DNA from: Neonectria sp. B-13
Lineage: Eukaryota; Ascomycota; Sordariomycetes; Hypocreales; Nectriaceae
Direction: 5' to 3'
DNA length: 64,000 nt
Assembly (NCBI GenBank): GCA_002682825.1
Contig: NOKP01000017.1
Span: 186,001 to 250,000 of the forward strand
Position 1 is the first letter of the stretch, and every line of letters starts with the position of its first letter. This document shows, one piece after another, positions 1-11,509 of this stretch. The notes under the pieces were generated by a model that was given only the letters and a program-made list of their open reading frames with translations, did no database searches and was not told the origin of the DNA. Position numbers and translations under genes: made by a program.

Positions 1-659
1 ATCAATTTGATGGAAACTGTCAGTCAAGATTCCGTTCTGTTTAAGATTGAAGCCCAAGGAAGCCGACAGTCCGATAATATGGTCGGACTTTATAGATTCG
101 GCAGTCCCTCAAACGGATACCCACGGCAGATGGCGGCTTGTTCCTAGCGACGCATCTAACCCCGCATCACGGAGCATTGCTGCAGATTTTCAGTCATCAA
201 TCCATCATCAGCTGTCATAGTACCTATGGTACAGCTGAAATAGTTCATTTCTACGTCCAGTCCTCTACGTGAAAGCGTCGCGACTCCATCCCTATCAGTA
301 TTCGGCTCCAGCTTCCGTCCCAGAAGAGCGCTTCGACCTTCCCTCCCAGACCTCGGAGTCTCCTTCCCCAACCGCTCGTTTCTCTCGGAACTGCTTCCCT
401 TCAAGTCTACAACAAATTATGGGGCTGCGCCTTTCACGACGCCCAGTGGGTCGAGGAGAGGCCGAGATGTTGGAACCTCGACAGTTGAGCCGATAAGGTC
501 ACAAAGGGCGAAGGTAAATGTATGGTTTCCTTCTCAAGCTCAAGTATTTAATCTCCAATGGTAACGACATTTCTTTTCCGATCAACCTCGTCTTGGCATC
601 TACACCATCCACTACCTATCTCACTGCATCTCTATATCACTCCCCATACATCACACATC
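1..659. other. Intergenic: 5' region of the aminotransferase
   Basis: No open frame here has domain-like content or support from splicing. The last 100 bases before the aminotransferase start are pyrimidine-rich (repeated CATC, CTATC and TCAC), as is usual for fungal 5' untranslated leaders. An upstream in-frame ATG at 558 would add 34 residues that do not look like an aminotransferase N-terminus. Confidence 0.5.
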
Positions 660-1923
660 ATGGTTCGCCTCCCTCAATTTGATGTCGAGAGATGGATGGA
701 CGAGTACGAAGTCACACCTGGCATTCTGAACACCGCAGAGACCTGTGTCGCCTCCGTCTCCATTAACGACCTCGTTGGCCTCTCCTTGGAAAAGACGTCG
801 TCGAACCCTATCGACTTCTCCACAAAGCTCTTATACGGTCCCATTCGCGGTTCAACTCCGCTCCGCCAAAGAGTTGCTGGGCTTTACAACGAGGGACCAT
901 CAGGAACTACACCCGCAAATTTGAATGCAGATGACATTCTCATCACTCAGGGTGCCATTGGTGCCAACTTCCTCGCACTTTACACGCTCATCGGTCCAGG
1001 GGACCATGTCATTTGCGTCTACCCAACCTATCAACAACTCTACAGCGTCCCCGAAAGCAATGGTGCCGAGGTTTCGCTATGGAAGCTGAGTGCAGACAAC
1101 GGCTTCGTGCCGGATGTCAGTGCTCTTGAGGGACTTGTCAAGTCCAACACAAAGGTATGTGTTTGCTTCTACTCCCTTGACCGGCTCGACCACACGCTGA
1201 CTCACATAGATGATCATCCTCAACAACCCAAACAACCCTACGGGAGCCCCCATTCCAGTTGAGGTCCTGACCAAGATTGTCGAGTTTGCCAAGGCGCGGG
1301 ATATCATTGTCTTCTCTGACGAAGTATATCGGCCCTTGTTTCACGAGCTGTACCAGCCTGGCTATGTGGCTCCTCCCTCTGTTGCCGCGTTGGGCTATGA
1401 GAGAACTGTCATCACGGGCTCCATGTCGAAGGCATTTGCTCTCGCAGGCATCCGCGTCGGGTGGGTTGCTTCCAAAGACAAAGGCATCATTGAGGCCCTA
1501 GCATCGGCACGCGACTACACGTCCATCAGTGTCTCTCAGATTGATGACCAACTGGCGTCCTATGCCTTGTCTCCGTCGGTGCTGGGACCTCTCCTTGAGC
1601 GAAATGTCGGCATGGCGAGAGCTAATGTGTCGCTGTTGGAGACATTTGTCAATGACCACAAGAATGTTTGCTCGTGGGTCAAGCCAACCGCCGGGACAAC
1701 TGCATTTGTGCGGTTTTCTGTTCGAGGGCAGCCTGTTGATGACGTTCGCTTTTGCCAAGATTTGCTTGTGGCGACCAAGGTGTTTGTTGTCCCAGGCTCA
1801 AGATGCTTTGGAGGCGGGGAAGACTTCAAGGGCTACGTTCGATTCGGCTACGTGTGCGACGCCGATGTGTTGAAGGAGGCTTTGGAGAAACTGAGCATGT
1901 ATGTTAAGAGCCACTTGATCTGA
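660..1923 (+). CDS. PLP-dependent class I/II aminotransferase
   Basis: Two exons, 660-1154 and 1210-1923, with a 55-bp phase-0 intron, give 402 aa. The intron removes a stretch that would interrupt the substrate-loop motif; after joining, the sequence reads K-MIILNNPNNPTG, the NPxNPTG signature of fold-type I aminotransferases. The pyridoxal phosphate lysine lies in GSMSKAFALAGIRVGW, which matches the class I pattern SxSKxxxxxGxRxGW. The C-terminal arginine that binds the substrate carboxylate is probably the R in GYVRFGY. The overall type resembles fungal ACC-synthase-like or asymmetric aminotransferases that act on free amino acids in the cytosol; the substrate cannot be read from sequence. 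The start at 660 was chosen because it opens MVRLPQFDVERWMDEYE, typical for the group. A poly(A)-like AATAAA lies about 10 bases past the stop. Confidence 0.9.
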
Positions 1924-2071
1924 ACTGGCATAAAATAAACCCATGCACATTGCTGCTCAGGGTGGGAGTCTATAACGAGGCCGAGTGAATCTGCAGTAAA
2001 TTGCAATACAAAAGAGCTGACGTCGCAGCCATGCGGGTATAATCCTTCTTCCGTTTTCTCCCCTTCGCTTT

Positions 2072-2707
2072 CTAAGTCCTCATGGCAAAGACACTCAAGA
2101 AAATGCTCCAACCGAATCCGACACAAACGGCCACGAGAACGCGTGACCGCACAGGCACCCAGAGAAAATTGCAGACGGCGACCAAGGGCCAGATGTGCCA
2201 GCCGGCCTTGATGAGAGGCCAGATGCGGGCTCTGACGACGTCCAGGACCATGGGCGGGTGCGGCACGCGCATGACGTTGGTGCAGATGAGAAAGATGCAG
2301 CCGCTGATGAACAGGCCGAGGGTTTGGTCGAGGACCAGCTTGGCCAGGACGTTACGGTAGCTGACGTCGTCGCCAATCTTGAGGTAGGACTTCCACGTCT
2401 TGGGCGGTTCCTTTTCGTCGTCGTCCTTCTTCTTCTCCTCCAGCTGGCGGACGTGGCCGAGCGTGTCTGGCAGCAGGCCTCCGACGGGCACATTGCGCGT
2501 GGGGAACCAGTCTTCGAGCAGGAATTGGATGACGTTGCCGATTTGCGACCCCATCAGGCCGTACAGCGCAAACTCGCCGACCTGCTGCCAGTCGAGAGAG
2601 GTCTTGGACGGGTCGTTCCAGAGCATCAGCAGCTGCACCACCAGGTTGGCCGACACTTTGATGGCCATGGCCTGGCCGGCGAGCCGCAGGTTGAGCGCCC
2701 GGCGCAT
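2072..2707 (-). CDS. Mpv17/PMP22 family integral membrane protein
   Basis: Single exon, 211 aa. The C-terminal half carries the family signature: a WP pair after a basic loop (KAGWHIWPLVAVCNFLWVPV), followed by a last hydrophobic segment with GWSIFLS. About four hydrophobic segments can be seen. A charged cytosol- or matrix-facing loop (EEKKKDDDEKEPPK) separates the N-terminal and C-terminal pairs. Members sit in the inner mitochondrial or peroxisomal membrane and act as channels or in membrane homeostasis; the location of this one is not decided by the sequence. The length is close to the usual 180-250 aa. The gene converges on the aminotransferase, with only about 150 bp between the two stops, so their 3' ends may overlap. 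Confidence 0.88.
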   Translation of the reverse strand: MRRALNLRLAGQAMAIKVSANLVVQLLMLWNDPSKTSLDWQQVGEFALYGLMGSQIGNVIQFLLEDWFPTRNVPVGGLLPDTLGHVRQLEEKKKDDDEKEPPKTWKSYLKIGDDVSYRNVLAKLVLDQTLGLFISGCIFLICTNVMRVPHPPMVLDVVRARIWPLIKAGWHIWPLVAVCNFLWVPVRSRVLVAVCVGFGWSIFLSVFAMRT

Positions 2708-3130
2708 GGTGACGGACTCTCGCTCGGTTACAGCGCTACGTCATGACAGGACGAATTGAGTTTCTTCAAGCTTGGTGGGTGGCGGGTGGCGGAATTGCGA
2801 GGGTGGAAGTGTTTTGGTGAAGCTGGAAAAGGAGGGAGATATTGATATTACGTAGCTGTCCTTTACCAATTGGGGCAAAGGTGAGACTTGTCAGATAAGC
2901 CGACACGATAACGAGTGGATCTCACCGAGATGAGTGCCGTTGGCCAATCGTGACGCGTCTGTCCTTGACCCTAACCTACCCTACACTGCGATGAATGCCT
3001 CAGATTGTTGATGTTTCTTTGAGCTGAGTAGAAGGCTAAAATTAATCTTTCGTTACACTTATTCTAAAACTGTGATCTAGTAATTAGAAGTAGACTCCGT
3101 AAATGATTGACCTGATGACCCGCGAGACAT
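2708..3130. other. Intergenic: promoter of the Mpv17 gene and 3' end of the NLR gene
   Basis: No gene seen. The part next to 2708 should hold the Mpv17 promoter. The part near 3050-3130 is A/T-rich and probably holds the 3' end of the NLR transcript. Confidence 0.4.
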
Positions 3131-5877
3131 CTATAATTCGTCCTCTTCATCCATTGTGAACTCTTTAGCATTATTGCTCAAAAGCAACCGCTCAATTTCT
3201 GCTAAATCACAGGGCTTGTCTGGAGAATCACCATCAAATTCCACTCCCATCACGTCAAAATGGCGAACAATGTAGAGAGGACTGCTTCCAGCCAGGCCGC
3301 AAAATACAGATAGGTGTGCATCGTCAGTCCACTCATTGTTGTTAGCGTCGCCGATGCCATTTGGGTCGGCATGTGATTCTAGTAAAAGCCCGATTGCTGG
3401 TATGTCATTCCTCGCAACAGCGATTTGTAAAGGCGTGACTTGGCACGATCTAGGCTGAGGCTCCGCTCCATCTTGAAGAAGCCTCTCGATTAGGCACGGT
3501 TGGTTATGTTTAGAGCCGTGATCGTGATAGGCGATGTGTAGGTGCAGCAGCCGCGTCAGATTGGCTCCATCGCCAAACCGGTCAAAGAGTAGGCTAAAAG
3601 CTCTTTGTGCTCCGAAAGGACGACAGGCAAAAAGTTCAAGAATGGTCCCTTCGAATTCCCAGTTGATGGATTCTTCAAAGAATGGCGAATAGACATCAAT
3701 GGGAATTCCAAATGTAGCCTCTGTTAAGGTTTTGTCGACGGACTGACAAAATCTTGCTGCCAACGAGAAACAGTCACCATAAAGCATGTTGACCAAGGTT
3801 GCGATTTGAAAATTACCATTATACTTCGCCCAATCAATGTGGTTGAAGGTCTCCCATTCGACCATTGACTCGTAGCAATCGTTGTCGAGGCTGGAAAGTG
3901 CATTCAATGTGGCCACCAATGCCTCGTAGTGTGGCTTCGAAGGATCCAAGAGTGCCACTGCCAGCTCATATCGAACAAAGCTGGGTTGAGAAGTTAATGC
4001 CCATGTTGCTGACAACTGACAATAGTCTTCGAGGCTTAGGTCGTAGCCATCAGCGTAGACTTCCTTGATATTATGGTCTGGGCCAAGCGCGTGGCGGAAG
4101 ATGGTACTGCAGACGTCCGTGTATGACTCTTCCTCGCTGATTGTGAAGAATAATGACGTTGGACTTTTCGTTCGATGTGACTCGAGAAATTCACGGACTG
4201 TGTAATGGGCAAGGGTCACCTGCGTCTCAAAGCCGTTGTCGAAGTCAGTGTCGCTGTATGAAAGCAGGCAGCCGCAGATTTCTCGCAAGGTGTCGGCACT
4301 AGCGAAGTGCAGGCCCTCGCCTGTGGAGAAGGAGTACGAATCTAAAAGCATCGAAACTGTAGGTTCTCCCTTGTACTCAGTCTGCCACAGAGAGTTGTGG
4401 AAGGAAAGCCAGTGCAATGAGTGTCGAACCAGCTCCCGATCTTCAGTGTCAATGAGTGAGAATATTCGTTCGTAACTTTCGTCTAAACCTTCTGGGAGAT
4501 TTCGAAGCGATGCCTTGATCTTGTTCACGTGTCGAAGTCGTCGCAGGATATCGAGCTGGCATACGGCCCACCGAAACATGCCTTTGGCTCCGCTGGAGAG
4601 TGATTTTTCCACTTCGACCTTCAGCTCGGGTGGCCAACTTTCGAATCGCGGTTCAGCCCGCACTCGACTCTTGACGTATTTTTTTATGTCCAGTTCGACT
4701 AGCGGATTTGACATCGAGATTGGATCGGATATTTTGTTCATCGTCCTCTCGATCTCTAACTCCTTGCGGCTCGTGACTAGCAACTGGATCTTTTCGAATC
4801 GTTGATCTAGTGAAAGATCCTTAATGACGTTGAGGAGGTTTGTTCGCGGCTGGCTTTCATCGATTGCGTCAATGATGACAAAAACGCTGCCCATACTTTC
4901 CAGTACAGCGCCAATAATCTCGAGAAGTTCTTGCAGGCCAGGCTGCTGATTCAGCTGATACACCTTGTGCGCTTTCTCGGGCACACCCTGTGCTCGTCGA
5001 CATAATTGGCTGATAAGCCATCGAAGGAATGGGGCAGCTTCGTCTTGATTGTGTCCATGGTAGCAATAGTAGTAGAGGTAGTCGGGCTTTGGGTTGTTTG
5101 CCGATTCGCACTTAAGTCGAACTTGATCAATCAGATAAGCGGCAAGTACTGTTTTGCCAGCACCTGGGATTCCATATATCCAAACACAGCGCGTCTTGAA
5201 GTTGATCCAGTTAATCCATTCATCAGAGCGGAGAATCCATGTAAGGGTTTCATTCTCATAGAGCACTTTTGCTGCGTTGTGTCTAGGTGACGGGTTGGTA
5301 TGCTCGAACCACCGACAAATATCTTGAACTTGGGATTCAGATAATGTCTTCTTGATTGCTTGCACATCCTTGCTAGTACCAACACGTTAGTTTCAGATTC
5401 GACAAATGGACGTAGCATATAGCTTGTGTATTGCACTCACAGCAAGGAGCCTCCCATCGCCGTGCTCATGGTCGACTTGAACCGCATTAGCTCGTCTAGC
5501 AATTTCCGAGCCTTTTCTGCTTTCAGTGGCCATGCTAGGGCATCCAGTGCTGACTGCAGCTTTCTTCTCTTAGCACCTTTCGTCCCAGTGGGAAGTGTTG
5601 GTGGAGGTAACAATGTGCTTAGGGACTTGATGGCTTCTTTGCATTGATCGATAGGTCCCTGAAGCTGAGAGATCATGTAGGCGTCCTGCGCATCATCTTT
5701 ATTCAACCACTGTAACCCCTGGAGCACGATAGCTAGGGACTCTGTCTCGACGCAAATGACGCGGAGGTCTTTGGGATAATCAGCGACGCCATCTATGTAT
5801 GACTTGCACACTATGGCGATTCGTTCAGCTATCTGAGTGATAGCGATAACACTTGCGGCTAATCCGATTGCTTCCAT
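3131..5877 (-). CDS. NACHT-domain NLR with short ankyrin C-terminus
   Basis: Two exons, 5877-5441 and 5372-3131, with a 68-bp intron (GTGAGT...TAG), give 892 aa. Residues 1-145 look like the fungal N-terminal domain of STAND proteins (MEAIGLAASVIAITQIAERI, a helical module also seen in other fungal NLRs). A NACHT NTPase follows, with Walker A GIPGAGKT at about 213-220 and Walker B VFVIIDAIDES at about 309-319. The C-terminal third ends in two weak ankyrin repeats (TPLQIAVARNDIPAIGLLLE, HADPNGIGD). Such proteins are intracellular receptors that oligomerise on ligand binding and trigger heterokaryon-incompatibility or xenorecognition-type cell death. The role is inferred from the family. The next gene upstream, on the same strand, encodes a HET-domain protein, a known type of death effector. 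The low ankyrin count suggests either repeat loss or a ligand region that is not built from classic repeats. Confidence 0.88.
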
Positions 5878-7154
5878 GGTAAGAAGCCGGGATCGAGCAG
5901 TGTTCCAAAAGGCGGGGAGGCAGCAACGGTCGAAGGGTTGTAGGATGATGAATCAGGCTGCGATCACGCACTCTAGAGCTTGGGTTCAAATACCCAAAGA
6001 GGCTTAGATACACGTGACAGCCATGAATTGTGCCTCGCGCACTCAACAGACGACGTAGTCTATCTTATGCATAGGCAGCCTGATTTAGGTATTCATTGGA
6101 CCCGAGTCTATCAGCCCACAGCACAGCCTACAGCACAGCCATCGCTTGAAGCCACCCACAGCCCAGGACCACGCCTGGTATCACAGTAAAATGACGCTCC
6201 GCAGCAGACAGAAAATTGATTGGATAACACTCGGAAGAAAAAGACTAGCAAAAAGACTTCCGAGCTGGGTGAAGCTGGCTGAGTTAAGCCACAGCGCAAT
6301 ACGGATTAGACCTTCCAGATGGTAGCGATTTCTTTGCCACAGCCCTAGCACAGCCTACCAAATTCTTCATGATCACTCCGAGTAGGGCTTTCTCCACAGG
6401 CACGCTGGCTTCCGCAGGTTTGGGAGAATGACATTCTTGCTCATAGCCTCATTGCGGTCTATGGGATGAGCGATTGATAATCAAAATCCGGACTAGGAAG
6501 CGCATTCTGTCTATGTCTAATATATTGATTCATTAACGTAGGTTTTATTTAATTGTTTGAAATGTATTTGATGAGGTGTTGCTCGTCCACGTCTACCTCC
6601 ATTTCCGTGGAGTCTTTCCCAGACCCCGAGTAGTCACCGTTGTCCCCCTCCTACGGCTATAACTACTGCGCAAAAATCGAATGGCCCTCCTGTTGATAAC
6701 TCCCATTATTTCTAGCAACTATACTGCTTCTATCACCGCCGAAACTTTACAGGTAATCCGCACGATGACCAGGGTGCTACCTCCTGAAAATCTGTAGTTC
6801 CTGTTGAGTTTGGCACTGCGTTCGCCGTAGCTGGGCCTGCAATTTATCTTCCCAGTTGGTGTAAGGGCAGTCACTCAGGCTTATGGAGTTCAGCTGGCGA
6901 TGATTGCATTACTCAGGTCGCAACTCCTCCCATGACTATTCTACGTCCGAACACACAGCAAGTCCCAGTAGTAAAAAGCAGGGTTTCTTTGGCAGGGAAC
7001 TTTTCTGTTGGGCTGTTGCTGATGCTTCGTTATTACGTCACGCTTCTCTCAGCGTTCTTCATGCGCTCAGGCGACAGTATTATGCCACGCTAGCGTAAGA
7101 ATCACATAGGTAGATGGCAGTCTTTGTAGAGCACACTTGCTTAAGGCGACCTCA
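5878..7154. other. Intergenic: between NLR and HET genes
   Basis: No supported gene. It holds the NLR promoter and the 3' side of the HET gene. Around 6118-6360 there are scattered imperfect repeats of CACAGCCTA and ACAGCACAGCC. The stretch 6520-7100 has many short stops in all frames and looks non-coding. Confidence 0.45.
6118..6143. repeat. Short imperfect tandem repeat (CACAGCACAGCCTA type)
   Basis: The words ACAGCACAGCCT and ACAGCACAGCC follow each other directly at 6118-6141. A similar CACAGCCCTAGCACAGCCTA occurs again near 6338-6357. No function is visible; it may be slippage-derived sequence in the NLR promoter. Confidence 0.45.
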
Positions 7155-9257
7155 CTACCAAATTTCTACTGTCCGTTCATCCCCAATTATGTAAATCCCT
7201 CCTAGAGGATCAACGGGCGGTAACACACTCACAACAAGGCTTCCAATGCGCTCGAATATTCCAACTTCGTCCTTTAGTGGCCTCAAGACTAGAGAAATGA
7301 GGTTTTCCTTTCTTCCTTCCTTGATGACGCTCATCCTAAGGCACACAAGGCTTGCTCCAGGCAAGACTTGGTTTGTGCCCTCAAAATCCAGTTGATAATC
7401 AGCAACCATTTTCAGGCGAGTATCTTGCGAGAATACCACGTAATATGCAGTGGCCTGCATGTCCTGGCTGTCAATCTCTCTTTCGAGTGTACCCGCAGCA
7501 GTGAGACCTGTTATCCTGATCGATGCTTTCCTCATCCGCCCGAACTCATCAACGCCGGCTGGGTCGATGTTCCATTTTACCACCTGGCTGAAGTGTTCGT
7601 AAGGCGCTCTTTCTTCGTCAGTAATATCTTCTTCCGGATCCCAGTGATACATCTGGTCCCAGTACCAAACGTGTGTCCCCACGCTAGCCCACGACCAAGT
7701 CGGGGCCGTGGCAGGGTTCGATCTTGGTGGCTTTCCTTTCTCACTCTGAACCAAGATCCATACTAGGTCATCGTTCAGTGTATTTTCCCATAACCCTGCT
7801 ATGTACGTGGACTTTCGCACACTAGCCATTTTCTTAGCTAACCCTCCAATTGCAGGCAAACGGTCCCCGAACTTCGTAATGCCAAGGGCAGTATAGGAGC
7901 ACACCATGGTGCGCCATATTCGTGCAATGTAGTAAGCTGCGTGTATGTGCCATTCCTTGCCAACTGCATAAGAATACATCGAGTCAGCGTAGAGTAGTTT
8001 GATAAGCACTGCGGGGGCCTCCTCGGATGAGCCATGGAACGCGATTCCACCGCACTCGCATTTGATGTCTGTCATGCATTCCATGAAGAGTTCATGAGGC
8101 CCGAAATGAATAAAGCGCGGCGATAGCATTCGTTCTTGATAGACCCATGCTCTTGTAAGAAGTGGATGATGAGATGTAGTTGCGTGGCTGATAATACCTG
8201 GGCCCGCCTCTGAGCGATCGGGCTCTGGCATAGCATCAAGATGGTGATCAATCCGCTCTCGAAAGAAGAGGCGATATGCCTCCCCCTGTGGAGTCCTTCC
8301 TGAGACTTCAAAGTCTGGAGTGCCAGTGTAGAGCCCGCCACTTCCATTTGGAGATTTGGTGGCGGCGATGGTGAGATACGAGTTCGAGTAGACGGCTGAC
8401 ATCTTTGCTGACTCGACTTCCCAATCTCCGAGGTCGTCTTGGATGATGCACAGCGAATCAATCCAGATGTATCTGATTCCAAGGCGTCTCGTCAAATCAA
8501 CCGCATCCCTAAAGGTCTGGGGCAAGTCGCTTATTGAAATCCCCATTTGACGATCCTGCAGCGTTGCTTTCGTTGTCGTGATAATCTGAGACAATCCCCA
8601 GCAATGGCTCAAGCAGATGTATTTGGACAATTGACCATGTGACTCGAAGACGCGGACACCTCCGTTACCGTCGCTGACATCCACTACCCGCTTCGGGAGC
8701 TCCGGATCTGTGAGTAAAATACAGTCTGGGTGACCGTCTTCATGACAATTCTGCAACCAAGACTCAAGTATGTCGAAGGCTGAGGACGAGTCTGTACGGG
8801 GAGATGTTCGAACAGACACAGGTATAGAGTCCCAGGAATTGGGGATGGGACAATCTGTGAAATTTAGGAACTTAGCGCGATCCCAGGCCTAGCTTTGATT
8901 CAATAAGGACTTACCATCATCCACAGTGGAAAATATCTCGATGTCGAAGAAGCTCCCGTCCCTCAGAAGAAAAGAAATAGCCTTATCAACATCAACATCC
9001 TCCTCTTTATAGCTCTCATAGTAGAATGTGAGCTTGAGACTCTCAATCTGATCCTCCTCTATCGAGTGTTGCTTAAAGCAGCCGCGACAACCACGAATGA
9101 GTATGCGGCAACAGTAGCATACGCAAGCGGATGCCTGGAGCTCCTGCCAGGGTATGCCTTCCCTAATGTGGTTTCGTCTCTTTTTCAGTAGAGCTTGCGT
9201 CACTGTGCGCAGCTCACCGACTCCTTGGAACTGGTTGCAAACTTTGCACGCCGTCAT
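7155..9257 (-). CDS. HET (heterokaryon incompatibility) domain protein
   Basis: Two exons, 9257-8915 and 8854-7155, with a 60-bp intron, give 680 aa. Joining restores DDDCPIPNSWDSIPVSVRTS. Residues 1-114 include a cysteine-rich head (CKVCNQF, CVCYCCRI, CRGCFKQ) that may bind a metal. The HET domain starts near residue 193 with the hallmark YICLSHCWG. It continues through LPQTFRDAVDLTRRLGIRYI, WIDSLCIIQDD and MSAVYSNSYLTIAAT, which are the three conserved HET blocks. HET domains are TIR-related death effectors in incompatibility systems. This gene lies about 1.3 kb upstream of the NACHT-ankyrin gene on the same strand, an arrangement that fits a receptor-effector pair, though a functional link is only inference. 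The C-terminal 300 residues are like other long HET proteins and carry no further domain I recognise. Confidence 0.92.
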
Positions 9258-10140
9258 CGCACTAGACTAGGACTTGCTAGGCATGATAGGGAGGGAGATG
9301 TAGGTGAAGAGATTCTGATGTGGGGGTTTTTGCGCGAATTATTTCTTCGTCCATGGTAGCTACACCATTTGCCAGGCAGCCTTGCAGGGAGGTGGTAAGC
9401 TTAAGGCTGAGAGGCGTACAATGCTGATAGGCTTAATTTCCAGAGCATAGCTGGTATGATTGACTACTTTTTTCAGAAGCCAGCTTCTTCAATCACCAAA
9501 TATACCCGTTCTCGATTAAGTATCACAGACGTGAGGAATATTGGAACGTAGATAAGGGGCGCTGAAGAAATAAGTGTTCATGTCAGCGAAGTATAGCGCA
9601 AGAGCACATATGTTATCACCTGGAGAACGAAATATAGAGATCATATCTAGAGGTATATCTCTAGCCGCGGTCTTCAAACGGTCCCATTCAATATTATCGC
9701 TGATGAACAAGTCAGTCCACATATCTATCACAAGCAGACTCAATTCTCGCAGGTACCTTGCGCCTAGAGAGAAATCATACTCTTCTAGCATGGTTCATCT
9801 TCCGAAATGCAAGAGGTGGAATGATCTAGCTGGGGCTGAATGTAGAGTTCTGTCAGAGAGCCCGGTGCGTAAAGTGCAGTTGAGAAAGGGACCCGAAACA
9901 TCGGGATCCGACCCAGACCTGGGACACAGTCGGGATTTATGATCCAGGAAGCCGTCCACTCACGCCTCTGCTCAAGCTTCGGAATCCTCAACCCTCGCTC
10001 AGAGACAGCTCAGCCTAAGGCAGCGGGAGCTCAGATCTGGAGACGGAAATATATTTTGGTGTGCTTGAGTTTCGTCTCCAAGGGATTTGGCCCCAATTCG
10101 TTACTAATACGAGCGACAATACCCCCTTGCCTTAATACAA
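9258..10140. other. Intergenic: HET promoter and unassigned sequence
   Basis: The minus strand has two adjacent short open stretches (9516-9791 and 9785-9991). Their translations, for example LRELSLLVIDMWTDLF, are plausible but match nothing I recognise, and I found no consistent splice joining them to a larger gene. I treat the region as non-coding or as decayed sequence. Confidence 0.3.
10063..10079 (+). repeat. 17-bp direct repeat, left copy
   Basis: GCTTGAGTTTCGTCTCC occurs exactly here and again at 11071-11087, 1008 bp away. The two copies bracket the ankyrin relic. A partly inverted GGAGACGG lies at 10039-10046. Confidence 0.5.
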
Positions 10141-10763
10141 GTGTTTCTTGACTTTGGCTGGCATCCAAACCAACTACGCAACGGAATCCAGGTGTCTTAT
10201 AACTTCCCCAAGGCCCCGCTTATCGATTGTCTTACCAACAGACCACTCCTCACTCTTCTATTATCTCATGGTGCTGACACCACCCTCAGCCGTCCTAATG
10301 TTAACTTATATGACACAATACCCCTAAACCGCCGCTGTGGCTCAGTTATCGACTCCACCGTAGGTCTATGGGACACTTCACTGGTTGCCTTCCTTGTGGA
10401 TAATGGCGCAGAGCCCGCGTACGCCCGTCCACTCATAGCACAGTGCGATGGATGGGCCAAGGATTCCCATTTTCTGAAAGGCGCCATATGGCCGAGTACC
10501 TGCTTTCATCAGACTTAGCAAAGGTCGATGATGTAAAGCTTATTACCTTCTCTGATATTATTCATCGACCTTCTCCGAGGACGGAAAATCCGACGCCCTT
10601 TGTCTATGCGTCTGCAGCGCAGGATTGGGACAGGAGAGCCGACGCAGATGCACTAGGCGGTCGGGCTTTTCAACCTATGTATTACATGCAATCATACCAT
10701 GGTCAAAGTGATCCCAAGGTGGTGAAGGCTTTAGTAGAGAAGGTGAAGAAAAGAGAGATATGA
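10141..10763 (+). pseudogene. Frameshifted ankyrin-repeat gene relic
   Basis: The frame from 10141 to about 10435 reads ankyrin-like sequence, including PLLTLLLSHGADTTLSR and SLVAFLVDNGAEPAYARP, the LLxHGAD and LVxNGA turns of two repeats. After about 10435 the repeat-like reading continues in another frame: HSTVRWMGQG, then RRHMAEYLLSSD, and ends at a stop at 10761-10763. This is what a one- or two-base indel in an original 'PLHSAVRWMG...' repeat would leave. No start region, NACHT domain or other repeats are found upstream, so only a 3' fragment remains. It lies close to the HET and NACHT-ankyrin genes and is probably the tail of a lost NLR or ankyrin paralogue. Confidence 0.55.
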
Positions 10764-11509
10764 TGGGGTATGATAGGCTCTAAGGGTTAAAATTGCTCAG
10801 GCTAAACTGGTGATTGGGTGTGGGGTTAGGGACTTTCACTATTAGAAAGCGTTCAGACTGAATTCTATATAATTATCAGCACTAATTTCATTGCGTGCTG
10901 CCTGCAGGTTAATCATTGAGCCAGAACACAAGTCATTCCACTGACCACACTATCCACCGCATCACCGGGCTAGACTGTAAATGTCTGATCAATTAATTCA
11001 ATATGTAAAATCCTGGTTATTCTGTATAATTAAACTATCACGCGAGCGAAGTGACTTGAATCCCTTGTTTGCTTGAGTTTCGTCTCCGAGTTGTTCAGTA
11101 CGCGCGTCCCAATCCATGTAAACACAGCGACATTGGTCCGCTAGCCCGCGGCCTAACTCATACATCGCACAAACTTGAAGCAAGGCAAGTGGCACGACAG
11201 ATTTGCCTGCTGTCTTGGAATTTGAGAGTATTTCTTCTCATGAGCTAAGTGCTTTACTGGCTATTTTAATGAGCATAGAAGGTCCGTACTTTGGGCTTCT
11301 AGAACCACCGTGCGGGGACTGTGGACGGATCCTAAACAAGCTGACGTAACCGATTACGGCCAGCTTGCTATACCCCGCTGTTAACAATTCGTTTACTCCT
11401 TCACGACCTCATCGCGTTCAATTTTTGCAGATCGAAAGGTGCAATCTCGCCCGCCAGTTCATAACATTATTTTGTTCCTTGCCGCCGGATTGATGACATC
11501 CAACCGAAG
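10764..11509. other. Intergenic: 3' of ankyrin relic and promoter of Zn2Cys6 gene
   Basis: No gene supported. It includes the right copy of the 17-bp repeat (11071-11087). The 150 bases before 11510 should carry the regulator's promoter and leader. Confidence 0.4.
11071..11087 (+). repeat. 17-bp direct repeat, right copy
   Basis: Exact second copy of GCTTGAGTTTCGTCTCC from 10063-10079. I see no clear terminal inverted repeats or target-site duplication, so its origin is open. Confidence 0.5.

Noticed and set aside
2195..2746. Plus-strand open frame opposite the Mpv17 gene
   Set aside because: The minus-strand frame has the Mpv17 signature; the plus-strand product is Asp/Glu/Val-rich shadow sequence.
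5930..6010. tRNA-like GGGTTCAAATACCC hairpin
   Set aside because: The loop is one base too long for a T arm. No matching acceptor stem or D arm is found about 70 bases upstream.
9516..9991. Two adjacent minus-strand open stretches near the HET gene
   Set aside because: Plausible residue composition, but no start context, domain or consistent intron joining them; kept only as a note in the intergenic entry.
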